The notes beneath the pieces are model-generated. The model did not search any database. It was not told where the DNA came from and saw only the letters and a program-made list of their open reading frames with translations. Below, piece by piece: positions 51,501 to 60,761 of a stretch of 64,000 nucleotides of DNA (positions within the stretch are counted from its first letter, which is position 1; each line of letters begins with the position of its first letter). The DNA lies in the NCBI RefSeq assembly GCF_900104635.1, contig NZ_FNWC01000007.1:965420-1029419 (forward strand), written 5' to 3'. A program made the translations under genes and the position numbers. The DNA comes from Coprococcus phoceensis. Lineage in GTDB: Bacteria; Bacillota; Clostridia; Lachnospirales; Lachnospiraceae.

Positions 51501-52589
51501 CTATTTTCTCATATTTGTTATTATATTCTCCTTGGCAAACAATTTCTTAATGTCATAAATGTCTTTTTGAACATTTCTTTCTTCTTTTGAAAGCATATCC
51601 TTAAAAGTAAAAGCATTTATAAAATATTCTCTCAAAGAGTTACAATTATAACCTATTGGTTCTTCCCTTAAAAACTTCAAATATCTCTTTTCTATCTCCG
51701 TTACTGGCAAATTTTCTATTTCTCTACAAATGTCTTTCCATTCTAAACTCTCTTCTATCGTTACCTTAATAAATTCCTGCTTAGGAGATAAAAATATTTT
51801 TTCCACACCAACCTTACCTACATTTTCTTTCAAAAATTCTTGTATTACATAAAGTAAATCTTCATTTATTGACTCAGCATCCGATTTTCTCTCCCTATAT
51901 AAATAGTATGATGCATTACCCTGTTGATTTTTGATGGCAAATCCACCTGTTTCCGCATAAGACAAAATCTTTTCTTCAATCTTCCCATGCTCTCCACTAA
52001 GATTTGCAATCCATCCGTCTCCAATGTTCTCCAACGTTTGTGTTGATGTAATCCAAATAATACATACATTTTCTAGAAAATAAAATCTTTTGAAAAATGT
52101 TCTGATTTCGTCATTTGATATGGAACGAATCGTTTTTGGGGTTCCTATGGATAAATGGTTTTCATAATTAGTTCCATTTAATAATATACGAAAATCTGAG
52201 TTTCTATTTTTCACTTCATATGCTTTATATTCCTCAAGAATATCTGATCTTACCTTCTCAACATCTTTCATTTCTAAATACTTACCTTTTAAAATATTCT
52301 GTATGATATCTATTACACACTCTAACGATGTATCCTTTACATCAAAATAATAGGTTGTTGAATAAAAATCCGTATAGGCTGAACAAAGATACCTCTTCTC
52401 ATTTTTATCAAAAAAATTCATTTGTACATGCTCCAAAAAGTGTGCAATTCCTGCATTTTCTATATCTTCTGAAGAAGAACCTACATTGATTGTTAGCGCT
52501 ATATAGTTCATTCCTTGAAGGTTTTCTAGTGGAAACACACATTTTGTTATTTGATTTTCACATTTTGAAAAAAAATTATTCTCTCCCAA
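51501..52589 (-). CDS. M16-family zinc peptidase
   Basis: TTG 52589 (GAGGAG eight bases upstream) is slightly preferred to GTG 52598; both overlap the exporter stop. About 362 residues. The inverted zinc motif HXXEH is seen as AHFLEHVQMN, with the third ligand Glu in VRSDILEEYKAY ~75 residues later. Only one catalytic unit is present. Its place in the RumC locus, directly after the exporter, suggests leader removal or degradation of precursor. Whether it is cytosolic or exported is not shown (no signal peptide). Confidence 0.85.
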   Translation of the reverse strand: MGENNFFSKCENQITKCVFPLENLQGMNYIALTINVGSSSEDIENAGIAHFLEHVQMNFFDKNEKRYLCSAYTDFYSTTYYFDVKDTSLECVIDIIQNILKGKYLEMKDVEKVRSDILEEYKAYEVKNRNSDFRILLNGTNYENHLSIGTPKTIRSISNDEIRTFFKRFYFLENVCIIWITSTQTLENIGDGWIANLSGEHGKIEEKILSYAETGGFAIKNQQGNASYYLYRERKSDAESINEDLLYVIQEFLKENVGKVGVEKIFLSPKQEFIKVTIEESLEWKDICREIENLPVTEIEKRYLKFLREEPIGYNCNSLREYFINAFTFKDMLSKEERNVQKDIYDIKKLFAKENIITNMRK

Positions 52590-52594
52590 CCCAG

Positions 52595-54403
52595 TCACTC
52601 CTCTCTATAAGCCTCTGCTTGTATGCTATAAAGCTTTGCATATTCTCCGTCTAATTTCATCAAATCTCTGTGATTCCCTTTCTCTATAATTTTCCCATCC
52701 TGTAAAACTAAAATTTCATCTGCTAATTTTACTGTAGAAAATCTATGTGCAATTAATATGCTTGTCCTTCCTTCCATTAAATCCCTAAATTGTTTATAAA
52801 TCTCATATTCTGCCTTAGGATCTAATGAGGCTGTTGGCTCATCTAACACTACAAGTGGAAAATCCTTCATAAAAATTCTACTGATTGCAATTTTTTGCCA
52901 TTGCCCTAGAGATAATTGGATCCCTCCACTCCATTCTCTGTGTAACTGTGTATCATACTTTTCCGGCAAGGAAGAAATAAATTCTGCTGCCCCTGCTTTC
53001 TCTGCCGCACAGTAAATCTGATCAATATTTTTCATTTCTTCCACATTTCCACAACCAATATTCTCTCTAACTGTCAATGGATATTTCACAAAATCTTGAA
53101 AGACTGCCCCTATCATTGTTTGATAAGATTCTGTATCAATATCACATATATTAACTCCATCAATTAAAATTTCCCCCTTATCTGGAACATATAACTTTAA
53201 TAACAACTTAATTATAGTGGTCTTGCCAGATCCATTTAATCCCACAATAGAATAACAGTGTTTAGCATTTATTGTGAAAGAAATACCTTTTAATATATAT
53301 TTTTCTGATTCAGGATATCGAAACCATACATTTTTAAATTCTATCTTTTGAAAATTTTTATTAAACGATAACGAGTTCTCTATCCTTTCCGTTGTTTTCA
53401 TATCTAAAAATTCAAATAGGTTTTGTATATAAAGACCATCTTCAAAAATTGTGACTATTGTATTTAATATTGTCGTAGCTGAACCTCTAAAATTATCAAT
53501 GGAATTTATATAAAGAGAAAAATCTCCAAGGGTTCTTTTCTCTAAAATAACCTTTAAAGTAATATATATTTTAAAAAATAAGATTGCAGCCTCTTCTACC
53601 AAATCTGTCAAGGATAATTTTTTGCAGAAACTACTTCTGATTTTTTTATCTTCTTGAATATATCCATCATATTGTTTCAGTATGTGCCCCCGAAAAAAAT
53701 CATGTACATGATAAATTTTCATTTCCTTTATATTTTCATAATCAGTTACAATATCTTTCAAATATGCTATAAAGCGTAATCCTTCAAATCGCTTAGTATA
53801 AATTTCATATTGTGTAACTGCCATCTTCATACTAACGATTAACGTTGGTATGCAAATAAAAATACACAATAGCATAATTCCAACATTAAGACTTGCTAAC
53901 ACTGTGATGGTTCCAATCAAGCTGCTAAAACTTTGAATAAAGTTTGTTAATGTCGCCAATAAACTGATGGATCTCCCTGTCGATTCTTCATTGACTTTCC
54001 TAATTTTGTCATAAATCATTGAACTGTCAAAATACTTTAAATCCGTATCTTTTACCTTTTTCAAAATCAAATCACTTGTATAACGATTTAAGTAACTTGA
54101 TAAAATATTCTGTTGATAATCTTTTATTCTCATCAGTACACTCTGTAAGTAATTGAATATAAAATAGAATATTAACCAAAATAAGACCGGTGCAATGTCT
54201 CCTGATATAATCGATCGACTCATATCATCAATAAGATATTTCCAAATAACCAAAGTAAATGGAATCGTAATACCTGAAACAATACTCACTATCATTGTTT
54301 TAATAAAATTGGACTTCGAGCTATTCCATAATAACTGAACTACTCTGCTTATTATCAAAAAAAATTCTTTGCTTTTTTTGATTAAACTCTTTAATCTTTT
54401 CAT
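52595..54403 (-). CDS. RumC-locus ABC exporter (permease-ATPase fusion)
   Basis: A 602-residue half-transporter. The N-terminal ~320 residues have membrane helices (VSGITIPFTLVIWKYLIDDM and others); the ATPase has Walker A GLNGSGKTT, signature SLGQWQKIAISRIFM, Walker B FPLVVLDEPTASLD and LIAHRFSTVKLAD. Unlike RumT it has no N-terminal C39 peptidase, so it should export the modified precursor with its leader still on, consistent with extracellular activation. It lies downstream of RumC copies c and d. Confidence 0.92.
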   Translation of the reverse strand: MKRLKSLIKKSKEFFLIISRVVQLLWNSSKSNFIKTMIVSIVSGITIPFTLVIWKYLIDDMSRSIISGDIAPVLFWLIFYFIFNYLQSVLMRIKDYQQNILSSYLNRYTSDLILKKVKDTDLKYFDSSMIYDKIRKVNEESTGRSISLLATLTNFIQSFSSLIGTITVLASLNVGIMLLCIFICIPTLIVSMKMAVTQYEIYTKRFEGLRFIAYLKDIVTDYENIKEMKIYHVHDFFRGHILKQYDGYIQEDKKIRSSFCKKLSLTDLVEEAAILFFKIYITLKVILEKRTLGDFSLYINSIDNFRGSATTILNTIVTIFEDGLYIQNLFEFLDMKTTERIENSLSFNKNFQKIEFKNVWFRYPESEKYILKGISFTINAKHCYSIVGLNGSGKTTIIKLLLKLYVPDKGEILIDGVNICDIDTESYQTMIGAVFQDFVKYPLTVRENIGCGNVEEMKNIDQIYCAAEKAGAAEFISSLPEKYDTQLHREWSGGIQLSLGQWQKIAISRIFMKDFPLVVLDEPTASLDPKAEYEIYKQFRDLMEGRTSILIAHRFSTVKLADEILVLQDGKIIEKGNHRDLMKLDGEYAKLYSIQAEAYREE

Positions 54404-54429
54404 AAACTTTCACTCCACTTACTTTTATA

Positions 54430-54462
54430 AAAGGAGACCGTACCTACTTGACAGTCTCCTTC
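54430..54462 (-). terminator. Hairpin between RumC copy c and the exporter gene
   Basis: Stem GGAGACTGTC with GTACGGTCTCC and a T4 run on the minus strand. It probably attenuates transcription so that precursors are made in excess over the exporter. Confidence 0.7.
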
Positions 54463-54588
54463 TTTTCTTATAACATAATATTAAGCCTTTTAACTCTGTT
54501 CATATATCTATTTTTATAGAATTTGCTTGGTATTGAACAGAGTTATTTTTCTTTTCCAGACTGGCACGTTCTGTTTAAAATACATCTT

Positions 54589-54780
54589 TTACGCAGTTCT
54601 TGCAAGATTTGCATTGGCATTTCTTGTCACCACTCCACTGTTGCCACAATATCCCACGCAATATGCTGGTCCTGCATTATGAGAATTTGCCACTGCTACA
54701 GTACCATTACAAATACATCCAGCCCTATTCCCTTCAAAGTCTGTTCCTGTTTTTGTTGTTTTTGTTTCTACTAATTTCAT
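54589..54780 (-). CDS. rumC: Ruminococcin C-type sactipeptide precursor (copy c)
   Basis: ATG 54780 behind GTAGGAGGTATTGG. 63 residues, leader MKLVETKTTKTGTDFEGNR ending in Arg19 (tryptic). The core has CICNGT and YCVGYCGNS; Ala12, Asn16, Arg34 fit the RumC1 acceptor positions and 42 is Arg. It follows copy d by 16 bases and is closed by the hairpin at 54430-54462. Confidence 0.95.
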   Translation of the reverse strand: MKLVETKTTKTGTDFEGNRAGCICNGTVAVANSHNAGPAYCVGYCGNSGVVTRNANANLARTA

Positions 54781-54796
54781 AATCCAATACCTCCTA

Positions 54797-54988
54797 CTAT
54801 TTTGTTTTTGCAAGATTCGCATTAGCATTTCTAGTCACTATTCCGTTGTTTCCACAGTATCCCACGCAATACGCTGGTCCTGCATAATGGGAATTTTTCA
54901 CAGCTATAGTACCACTGCAAATACAATCACCTCTGCTACCTTCAAAGTCTGCTCCTGTCTGTAACTTTCCTGCTACGATTTTTCTCAT
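54797..54988 (-). CDS. rumC: Ruminococcin C-type sactipeptide precursor (copy d)
   Basis: ATG 54988 after AAAGGAGGCGTTGGGC. 63 residues. The leader MRKIVAGKLQTGADFEGS is, as far as I recall, that of RumC1 itself, followed by Arg19. The core is the most divergent: Asp2, Lys12 and Tyr16 (IAVKNSHYAG) replace Gly2, Ala12 and Asn16, while Arg34 and Lys42 are kept. Three acceptor-adjacent changes make it the most interesting substrate for the maturase 65 bp downstream of the maturase stop codon. Confidence 0.95.
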   Translation of the reverse strand: MRKIVAGKLQTGADFEGSRGDCICSGTIAVKNSHYAGPAYCVGYCGNNGIVTRNANANLAKTK

Positions 54989-55053
54989 GCCCAACGCCTC
55001 CTTTCTGTCTGTTTTTTTATTTTAAATTATCTTTGATAATCTAAAACCTTTCC

Positions 55054-56595
55054 TTAATAATACGGTACCGCATCTATCTCTTCGATTACTTCCGGTTTCT
55101 CTTCCAGAATGCTGTAATACGAGATCAATTCTCCTTTTGTGGCATACCTATGGGCTCCGCAGACCTTCTCTTTTCTTTCCATATCAATTCCTTCTGTTTC
55201 ATAGCAGGCTGCATAACAAAGTCCACACAGGTTTCTTGCCCAACACTCATTGCATCTTGCGATGGATTTTTCATCGTATTCATCCATATAATATTTCTTT
55301 ATTTTTTCTAGATCTGCTCCTTCAAACACATTTCCTATATCCGGTGCATCTCCGGTCTTTTCACACAAAAGGAATTTCCCATCCGTTTTCACATAGACCC
55401 TCCGGTTCCCCGGAATGCAGCAGCCGTTTCTTCTGAGATCTTTGCATGGTTCCTGTGTCTGTCTTCGGTTATGTATCCGCACCAGTTTATCCGCTACAAT
55501 CCCTGCCACATAACTTTTTGGATCCTCTTCTTCTAAATCCCTTGCCAGTGCCCAGCCTTCGATGGCATCTAACCTGAAACCGTCCAGTTCCTCTCCGATA
55601 AACTCCCCGTCTCCAGCATACTCCATGGAAATATCTTCTTCTTTTACGCTTCCGTATTCTACGTAATCACATTTCTTTACCATTTCTTTTGGCAGCCAGC
55701 TCAGACCTTCAAAAAACTCCTTAATCGCATCCAGTTTCTTTGCACTGAATGGCGGACAGACCACCGTATTGATCACAATACTTTCCTTTGCCCTTTCTCC
55801 AAAAGCTTCTACCAGATATTTTAATCCCTGTATTGCTTTCTCAAAACTTCCTTTTCCTCCGCTCATCACTCTGTAAGCATCATGGATTCCTTCTGGTCCG
55901 TCTATACTTGCCAGAACACTCATTCCTTCCACTCCTGCCACATATGCAGCGATTTCCGGTGTTACCAGTGTCAGGTTGGTAGAGAAAGAAAAGGTCAGTT
56001 CTTTTCCTTTTATGATCTGCCGGCTGTAATCTATTGTCTTTTTCATCAGTTCAAACTGCACCAGTGGCTCTCCCCCATAAAAGGATATCGCCACTTTATC
56101 TCCACTGTTATCCCTTGCATACTCCACAGCACGTTTTGCCACATCCCAGGTCATGGCTTTTGGCGAGAAATTCCGGTATCCTTCATTATGTTCGTTATAA
56201 ATACAGTAGCGGCATCTCATGTTGCACTGTTCTGTCAGTTCCAGGATGACCTGCTGCAGATCGTACCGGAGCAAGTCCCTTAATGTTTCATCTGTTTCCC
56301 TTACAAACTTTAAATTCGGTGAAACCTGCAGGATATGCTCTGCTTCTACCATCTCCCAGATGTTTCTGTATGCAGCCTCCAGTTCTTCTTCTGAAGCCCC
56401 CTCCTCCTCATCCGGAAGTTTTGTCTGTTCAAACAGGCTTTTTAAGATCTGGTATTCATTTACCCCGCACTCAAACACTTTTCCGGTTCCTGTATCATAC
56501 ATATACTGTTTATTTCTGGTAGTGAAAACAGTTCCCAGGCTGTATCCATGCTCTACATCAATGGTCTCTTTGATCTTTTTCAGGTGTTCATTCAT
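55054..56595 (-). CDS. rumMC: Radical SAM sactisynthase (RumMC-type, SPASM domain)
   Basis: ATG 56595 (TAGGAGGAAGAAAA) gives 513 residues. Residues 1-110 are the RRE/winged-helix-like leader-binding part. C124xxxC128xxC131 (CNMRCRYC) binds the SAM-cleaving 4Fe-4S cluster, and GGEPL at 174-178 contacts SAM. The C-terminal SPASM domain has [21 protein letters not shown] and [17 protein letters not shown] for two auxiliary clusters. It forms Cys-to-alpha-carbon thioether bonds in RumC peptides. The gene sits between the immunity permeases and RumC copies d/c in one co-oriented block. Confidence 0.95.
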   Translation of the reverse strand: MNEHLKKIKETIDVEHGYSLGTVFTTRNKQYMYDTGTGKVFECGVNEYQILKSLFEQTKLPDEEEGASEEELEAAYRNIWEMVEAEHILQVSPNLKFVRETDETLRDLLRYDLQQVILELTEQCNMRCRYCIYNEHNEGYRNFSPKAMTWDVAKRAVEYARDNSGDKVAISFYGGEPLVQFELMKKTIDYSRQIIKGKELTFSFSTNLTLVTPEIAAYVAGVEGMSVLASIDGPEGIHDAYRVMSGGKGSFEKAIQGLKYLVEAFGERAKESIVINTVVCPPFSAKKLDAIKEFFEGLSWLPKEMVKKCDYVEYGSVKEEDISMEYAGDGEFIGEELDGFRLDAIEGWALARDLEEEDPKSYVAGIVADKLVRIHNRRQTQEPCKDLRRNGCCIPGNRRVYVKTDGKFLLCEKTGDAPDIGNVFEGADLEKIKKYYMDEYDEKSIARCNECWARNLCGLCYAACYETEGIDMERKEKVCGAHRYATKGELISYYSILEEKPEVIEEIDAVPYY

Positions 56596-56627
56596 TTTTC
56601 TTCCTCCTAACATTCTCTCCCAATGCA

Positions 56628-58064
56628 TCAGCTCATTTCAGATAAAATCTCCTTTGGCTTTTTCCCCATAATCATAGTCCCTGCTACCGAAACTGAAACA
56701 AATAGCAAACCGCCAATTGCAATTGTATCTTTTACTAACATATCTGATGTAATTTCTATTTCTATCGTCTGAAATTCCAAGTCCGGTGCAATATATCCAT
56801 CTGCAAACACTTGATTTTGTGTTGCTTCTTTCTGTTCATCTGCCTGGCTTTGAGATTGCTGTGCCATATAAGATGCCGTCATTTTAGAAAGTGCGGGGGA
56901 TATCAGAAAAGATAATACCAATCCCAAAATTCCAATCAGCATGGCTTCCCAGAGAAATTGACTCCAGATTTTCTTCTTACTTTCTCCCAATGCCATAAAA
57001 ATACCGATTTCCTGTGTCCTGTTCTTCATCCAGAATAAAAAGATCAGACTGAATATGATAAAACTTGCTGCGGAAACTACGATTAACAGCATTTCACTTA
57101 ACTGCTTCATATTATTAAAATTTTCAGCCATGCTCTGAATATTTCCATTACTATCAATCAGATCGTATCGTTTCCAATCAATGTCTATTTTTTCAATTTC
57201 CTTTTTTACTGCATCATATTGATCTACATTGGCGACTTTAAAAATCGCATATCGGAACAGCGGATTTCCCTCTTCACCAGATGGTTTCTCTGGAAAATTC
57301 ATATCGGTAAAAATCGTATTTTCTGAACGGTAAGTATCTCCAGACATAACCGGTTCCAGCTTCTGCACCGCTTCATATATCCCTACAATCTTAGCACTAT
57401 AAACTTTCGAATTTTCCTTATCATCCCACTGATTAAACTGTAGACTGTCACCGACTTGCAGCCCGTTTAATTCCGCCAGTTCTTTTGAAATCACACAAAC
57501 ATCTTTGTCTTCTTTGGTTGTCATACGCCCGTCTACCAATTTAATCTTTCCAGCTGCAACATCCATATCCATTTCCATAATTCGGTTGCCTCTTAAATTG
57601 ACACCTCCGAAGTCCTGGCTCTGATCCATATCCGAGTCTTCAATCCTTTTAAAGTTTACAGGATTTACCACAGTCGCTACTGTAATCAGATTATATTCTT
57701 CAATTCCTTTTACTTTTGCTATCTTTTCTGCATCTTCCGGGATAACTGTTTCAAAAGAATTATCCGTCGAAACCCCATAGGCTCCATTTTCTAAGCGATA
57801 ATTATGAACTCCTTCATAATCTCCTTCTGCCCCTGTTATCTTTGATGCTTCTTCAAGCCGAGCATGTCGATTCGCCTCACTTAATTCTAGCCTAAAGGTT
57901 GCTCCTACTGCTTGTCGCGTAGAGTCCTGTACATTGACACTGGCAGACTGGCTCGCTAACCCTGCTATAAAAAAACTGCTGATCACCACAACGACTAACA
58001 GGAGAAGAAGACTTTTTATAGGCTTTCGTATAATGGAACACATTCCTCGTCGTAAAATATTCAT
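56628..58064 (-). CDS. FtsX-like ABC permease (immunity/efflux), tandem copy 1
   Basis: 478 residues in MacB/FtsX topology: one N-terminal helix ([18 protein letters not shown]), a ~270-residue extracellular domain, then three helices ([54 protein letters not shown]). It is almost identical to the gene at 58184 except for residues ~68-95 and a few single changes. BceAB-type pumps with such permeases protect against cell-wall-active peptides, so RumC immunity is likely, using the ATPase at 59627. Confidence 0.92.
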   Translation of the reverse strand: MNILRRGMCSIIRKPIKSLLLLLVVVVISSFFIAGLASQSASVNVQDSTRQAVGATFRLELSEANRHARLEEASKITGAEGDYEGVHNYRLENGAYGVSTDNSFETVIPEDAEKIAKVKGIEEYNLITVATVVNPVNFKRIEDSDMDQSQDFGGVNLRGNRIMEMDMDVAAGKIKLVDGRMTTKEDKDVCVISKELAELNGLQVGDSLQFNQWDDKENSKVYSAKIVGIYEAVQKLEPVMSGDTYRSENTIFTDMNFPEKPSGEEGNPLFRYAIFKVANVDQYDAVKKEIEKIDIDWKRYDLIDSNGNIQSMAENFNNMKQLSEMLLIVVSAASFIIFSLIFLFWMKNRTQEIGIFMALGESKKKIWSQFLWEAMLIGILGLVLSFLISPALSKMTASYMAQQSQSQADEQKEATQNQVFADGYIAPDLEFQTIEIEITSDMLVKDTIAIGGLLFVSVSVAGTMIMGKKPKEILSEMS

Positions 58065-58183
58065 CTTTTATTCTTCTCCTTCTATAAAGCTTTTTTATAT
58101 TCCATAATTCTTATACCATTTTTTCGATTATAAAGCTTACTTACTCCAATGATCTTTCTTGCATAATAAGTTTGAACAAGCTA

Positions 58184-59626
58184 TCAACTCATTTCAGATA
58201 AAATCTCCTTTGGTTTTTTCCTCATAATCATAATTCCTGCTACCGAAACTGAAACAAATAGCAAACCGCCAATTGCAATTGTATCTTTTACTAACATATC
58301 TGATGTAATTTCTATTTCTATCGTCTGAAATTCCAAGTCCGGTGCAATATATCCATCTGCAAACACTTGATTTTGTGTTGCTTCTTTCTGTTCGTCTGCC
58401 TGGCTTTGAGATTGCTGTGCCATATAAGATGCCGTCAATTTAGAAAGTGCGGGGGATATCAGAAAAGATAATACCAATCCCAAAATTCCAATCAGCATGG
58501 CTTCCCAGAGAAATTGACTCCAGATTTTCTTCTTACTTTCTCCCAATGCCATAAAAATACCGATTTCCTGTGTCCTGTTCTTCATCCAGAATAAAAAGAT
58601 CAGACTGAATATGATAAAACTTGCTGCGGAAACTACGATTAACAGCATTTCACTTAACTGCTTCATATTATTAAAATTTTCAGCCATGCTCTGAATATTT
58701 CCATTACTATCAATCAGATCGTATCGCTTCCAGTCAATATCTACTTTTTCAATTTCCTTTTTTACTGCATCATATTGATCTACATTGGCGACTTTAAAAA
58801 TCGCATATCGGAACAGCGGATTTCCCTCTTCACCAGATGGTTTCTCTGGAAAATTCATATCGGTAAAAATCGTATTTTCTGAACGGTAAGTATCTCCAGA
58901 CATAACCGGTTCCAGCTTCTGCACCGCTTCATATATCCCTACAATCTTAGCACTATAAACTTTCGAATTTTCCTTATCATCCCACTGATTAAACTGTAGA
59001 CTGTCACCGACTTGCAGCCCGTTTAATTCCGCCAGTTCTTTTGAAATCACACAAACATCTTTGTCTTCTTTGGTTGTCATACGCCCGTCTACCAATTTAA
59101 TCTTTCCAGCTGCAACATCCATATCCATTTCCATAATTCGGTTGCCTCTTAAATTGACACCTCCGAAGTCCTGGCTCTGATCCATATCCGGGTCTTCAAT
59201 CCTTTTAAAGTTTACAGGATTTACCACAGTTGCCACTGTAATCAGATTATATTCTTCAATTCCCTTTACTTTTGCTATCTTTTCTGCATCTTCCGGGATA
59301 ACTGTTTCAAAAGAATTATCCGTCGAAACCCCATAGGATCCATCTTCATACTTTTTTGTTGTTACTCCCCTGTAAGTCCCTTCATTTTCTTCTCCAATTT
59401 TTTCTGTTGCTTCTTCAAGACGAGTATGTCGGTTCGCCTCACTTAACTCCAGCCTAAAGGTAGCCCCTACTGCTTGCCGCGTAGAATCTTGTACGTTGAC
59501 ACTCGCAGACTGACTTGCCAATCCTGCCATGAAAAAACTGCTAATCACCACAACGACTAATAGGAGAAGAATGCTTTTTATGGGTTTTCTAAATACTGAA
59601 TAAACACCACGTCGTAACACATTCAT
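58184..59626 (-). CDS. FtsX-like ABC permease (immunity/efflux), tandem copy 2
   Basis: 480 residues, same topology as its neighbour and nearly identical from residue ~95 to the end. The variable block reads IGEENEGTYRGVTTKKYEDG where the sister has a different sequence ([18 protein letters not shown]). ATG 59626 abuts the ATPase stop. The two permeases could form a heterodimeric pump or alternative specificities. Confidence 0.92.
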   Translation of the reverse strand: MNVLRRGVYSVFRKPIKSILLLLVVVVISSFFMAGLASQSASVNVQDSTRQAVGATFRLELSEANRHTRLEEATEKIGEENEGTYRGVTTKKYEDGSYGVSTDNSFETVIPEDAEKIAKVKGIEEYNLITVATVVNPVNFKRIEDPDMDQSQDFGGVNLRGNRIMEMDMDVAAGKIKLVDGRMTTKEDKDVCVISKELAELNGLQVGDSLQFNQWDDKENSKVYSAKIVGIYEAVQKLEPVMSGDTYRSENTIFTDMNFPEKPSGEEGNPLFRYAIFKVANVDQYDAVKKEIEKVDIDWKRYDLIDSNGNIQSMAENFNNMKQLSEMLLIVVSAASFIIFSLIFLFWMKNRTQEIGIFMALGESKKKIWSQFLWEAMLIGILGLVLSFLISPALSKLTASYMAQQSQSQADEQKEATQNQVFADGYIAPDLEFQTIEIEITSDMLVKDTIAIGGLLFVSVSVAGIMIMRKKPKEILSEMS

Positions 59627-60286
59627 TTATGAATCCTCTCCTTTTTCTTTTATACTTTCTTCGTGTATTTTCCCTTTTTCTATTTTAATAACAACATCTG
59701 CTGTTTCTGCCATACTTCTACTATGGGTTACTACAATTACACATTTTCCTAATTTATGTGCTGTTTCCTGAAGAATTTCAGTAACTTCTCTGCCAATATC
59801 TTCATCGAGATTTCCGGTTGGTTCATCCGCCAGTAATACTTTAGCCGGACTTGCTAAAGCTCTTGCAATAGCCACTCTCTGCTGTTGTCCTCCGGAAAGT
59901 TGTAAGACTCTTCGATTCCAATCTTCCTTCGGGATTCCAACTGCAGCTAATAATTCTTCGGGATTTCCATTTCCTCCAAGCATAACGTTTTCCTGCGGTG
60001 TTAAATAATCAATCAAATTGTAGTTCTGGAACACCAAAGAAACATGTTCTTTTCGATGATGATTTAATCCACCTTTTAAAATATCCTCTCCTTCATATAA
60101 AATACTTCCAAATACAGGAACATCCAAGCCTGCAAGCAATGACAAAAATGTTGTTTTTCCTGATCCACTTGCTCCTAAAATAGCATATACCTTGCCTTCT
60201 TCAAATTCATAACTAATCCCGTTCAAAACATTTTTGTTTTTATTTGTTTTATAATGGTAAACTACATTCTTTACTTCTAAAACCAC
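59627..60286 (-). CDS. ABC transporter ATPase (MacB/BceA type)
   Basis: GTG 60286 behind TAGGAGGCGATACA; 219 residues. Walker A GASGSGKTTFLSLLAG, Q-loop LVFQNYNLIDYLTPQENVML, signature LSGGQQQRVAIARALA, Walker B KVLLADEPTGNLDEDIG, switch IVVTHSRS. It should energise the FtsX permeases encoded downstream (58184, 56628) and perhaps the divergent permease upstream (60762). Typical length for the group. Confidence 0.95.
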   Translation of the reverse strand: MVLEVKNVVYHYKTNKNKNVLNGISYEFEEGKVYAILGASGSGKTTFLSLLAGLDVPVFGSILYEGEDILKGGLNHHRKEHVSLVFQNYNLIDYLTPQENVMLGGNGNPEELLAAVGIPKEDWNRRVLQLSGGQQQRVAIARALASPAKVLLADEPTGNLDEDIGREVTEILQETAHKLGKCVIVVTHSRSMAETADVVIKIEKGKIHEESIKEKGEDS

Positions 60287-60301
60287 TGTATCGCCTCCTA
60301 A

Positions 60302-60760
60302 TCAATTAACAGTTTCAAACCCAATTTCTACTTTATCTGGTAAATTTTCTTCTTGAAATAAAATGTTTTTTTGCTTAAAATATCCCCTTATCACTTCCAT
60401 CTCTAAATTGCGACTAGGCATTTTCCATTCGGAGTTGTTCAGCTTCTCTGCACTTCTAAAAATTATCCATATTCTTCCCTCATAATATTTTAAGCTTATT
60501 TCTAGGATGGAAAGTTCCACACATTTCTCAACAAAATAATACAAAGTATTTGTCAGACATAATTTGAGTGCATTTTTATTTGCATATATACAACTATCCA
60601 TTCCATCATACAAATCCAGTCTGATTCGAATTCCAATTTTCCGTAAATCATCTTCTACAGATTCATATAATTCTAATATTGGTACAACAACTTCTATCTT
60701 ATTTCCCAAACAATTTTGGCTCTCTATTTGAGAAACACTATTCTTATTATTTCTTTTCAT
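60302..60760 (-). CDS. Degenerate histidine-kinase ATPase-domain-like protein
   Basis: 152 soluble residues. The segment IYANKNALKLCLTNTLYYFV resembles the N-box helix of a HATPase domain (usually N-x-x-x-N-A). ISLKYYEGRIWIIFRSAEKL resembles the strand leading to the G1 box, but the DxGxG and later Gly motifs are missing. No dimerisation/His domain. It lies between two immunity transporter genes (15 bases before the ATPase). It may be a relic of the sensor kinase of a BceRS-like pair, or a non-catalytic regulator. Confidence 0.5.
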   Translation of the reverse strand: MKRNNKNSVSQIESQNCLGNKIEVVVPILELYESVEDDLRKIGIRIRLDLYDGMDSCIYANKNALKLCLTNTLYYFVEKCVELSILEISLKYYEGRIWIIFRSAEKLNNSEWKMPSRNLEMEVIRGYFKQKNILFQEENLPDKVEIGFETVN

Positions 60761-60761
60761 G

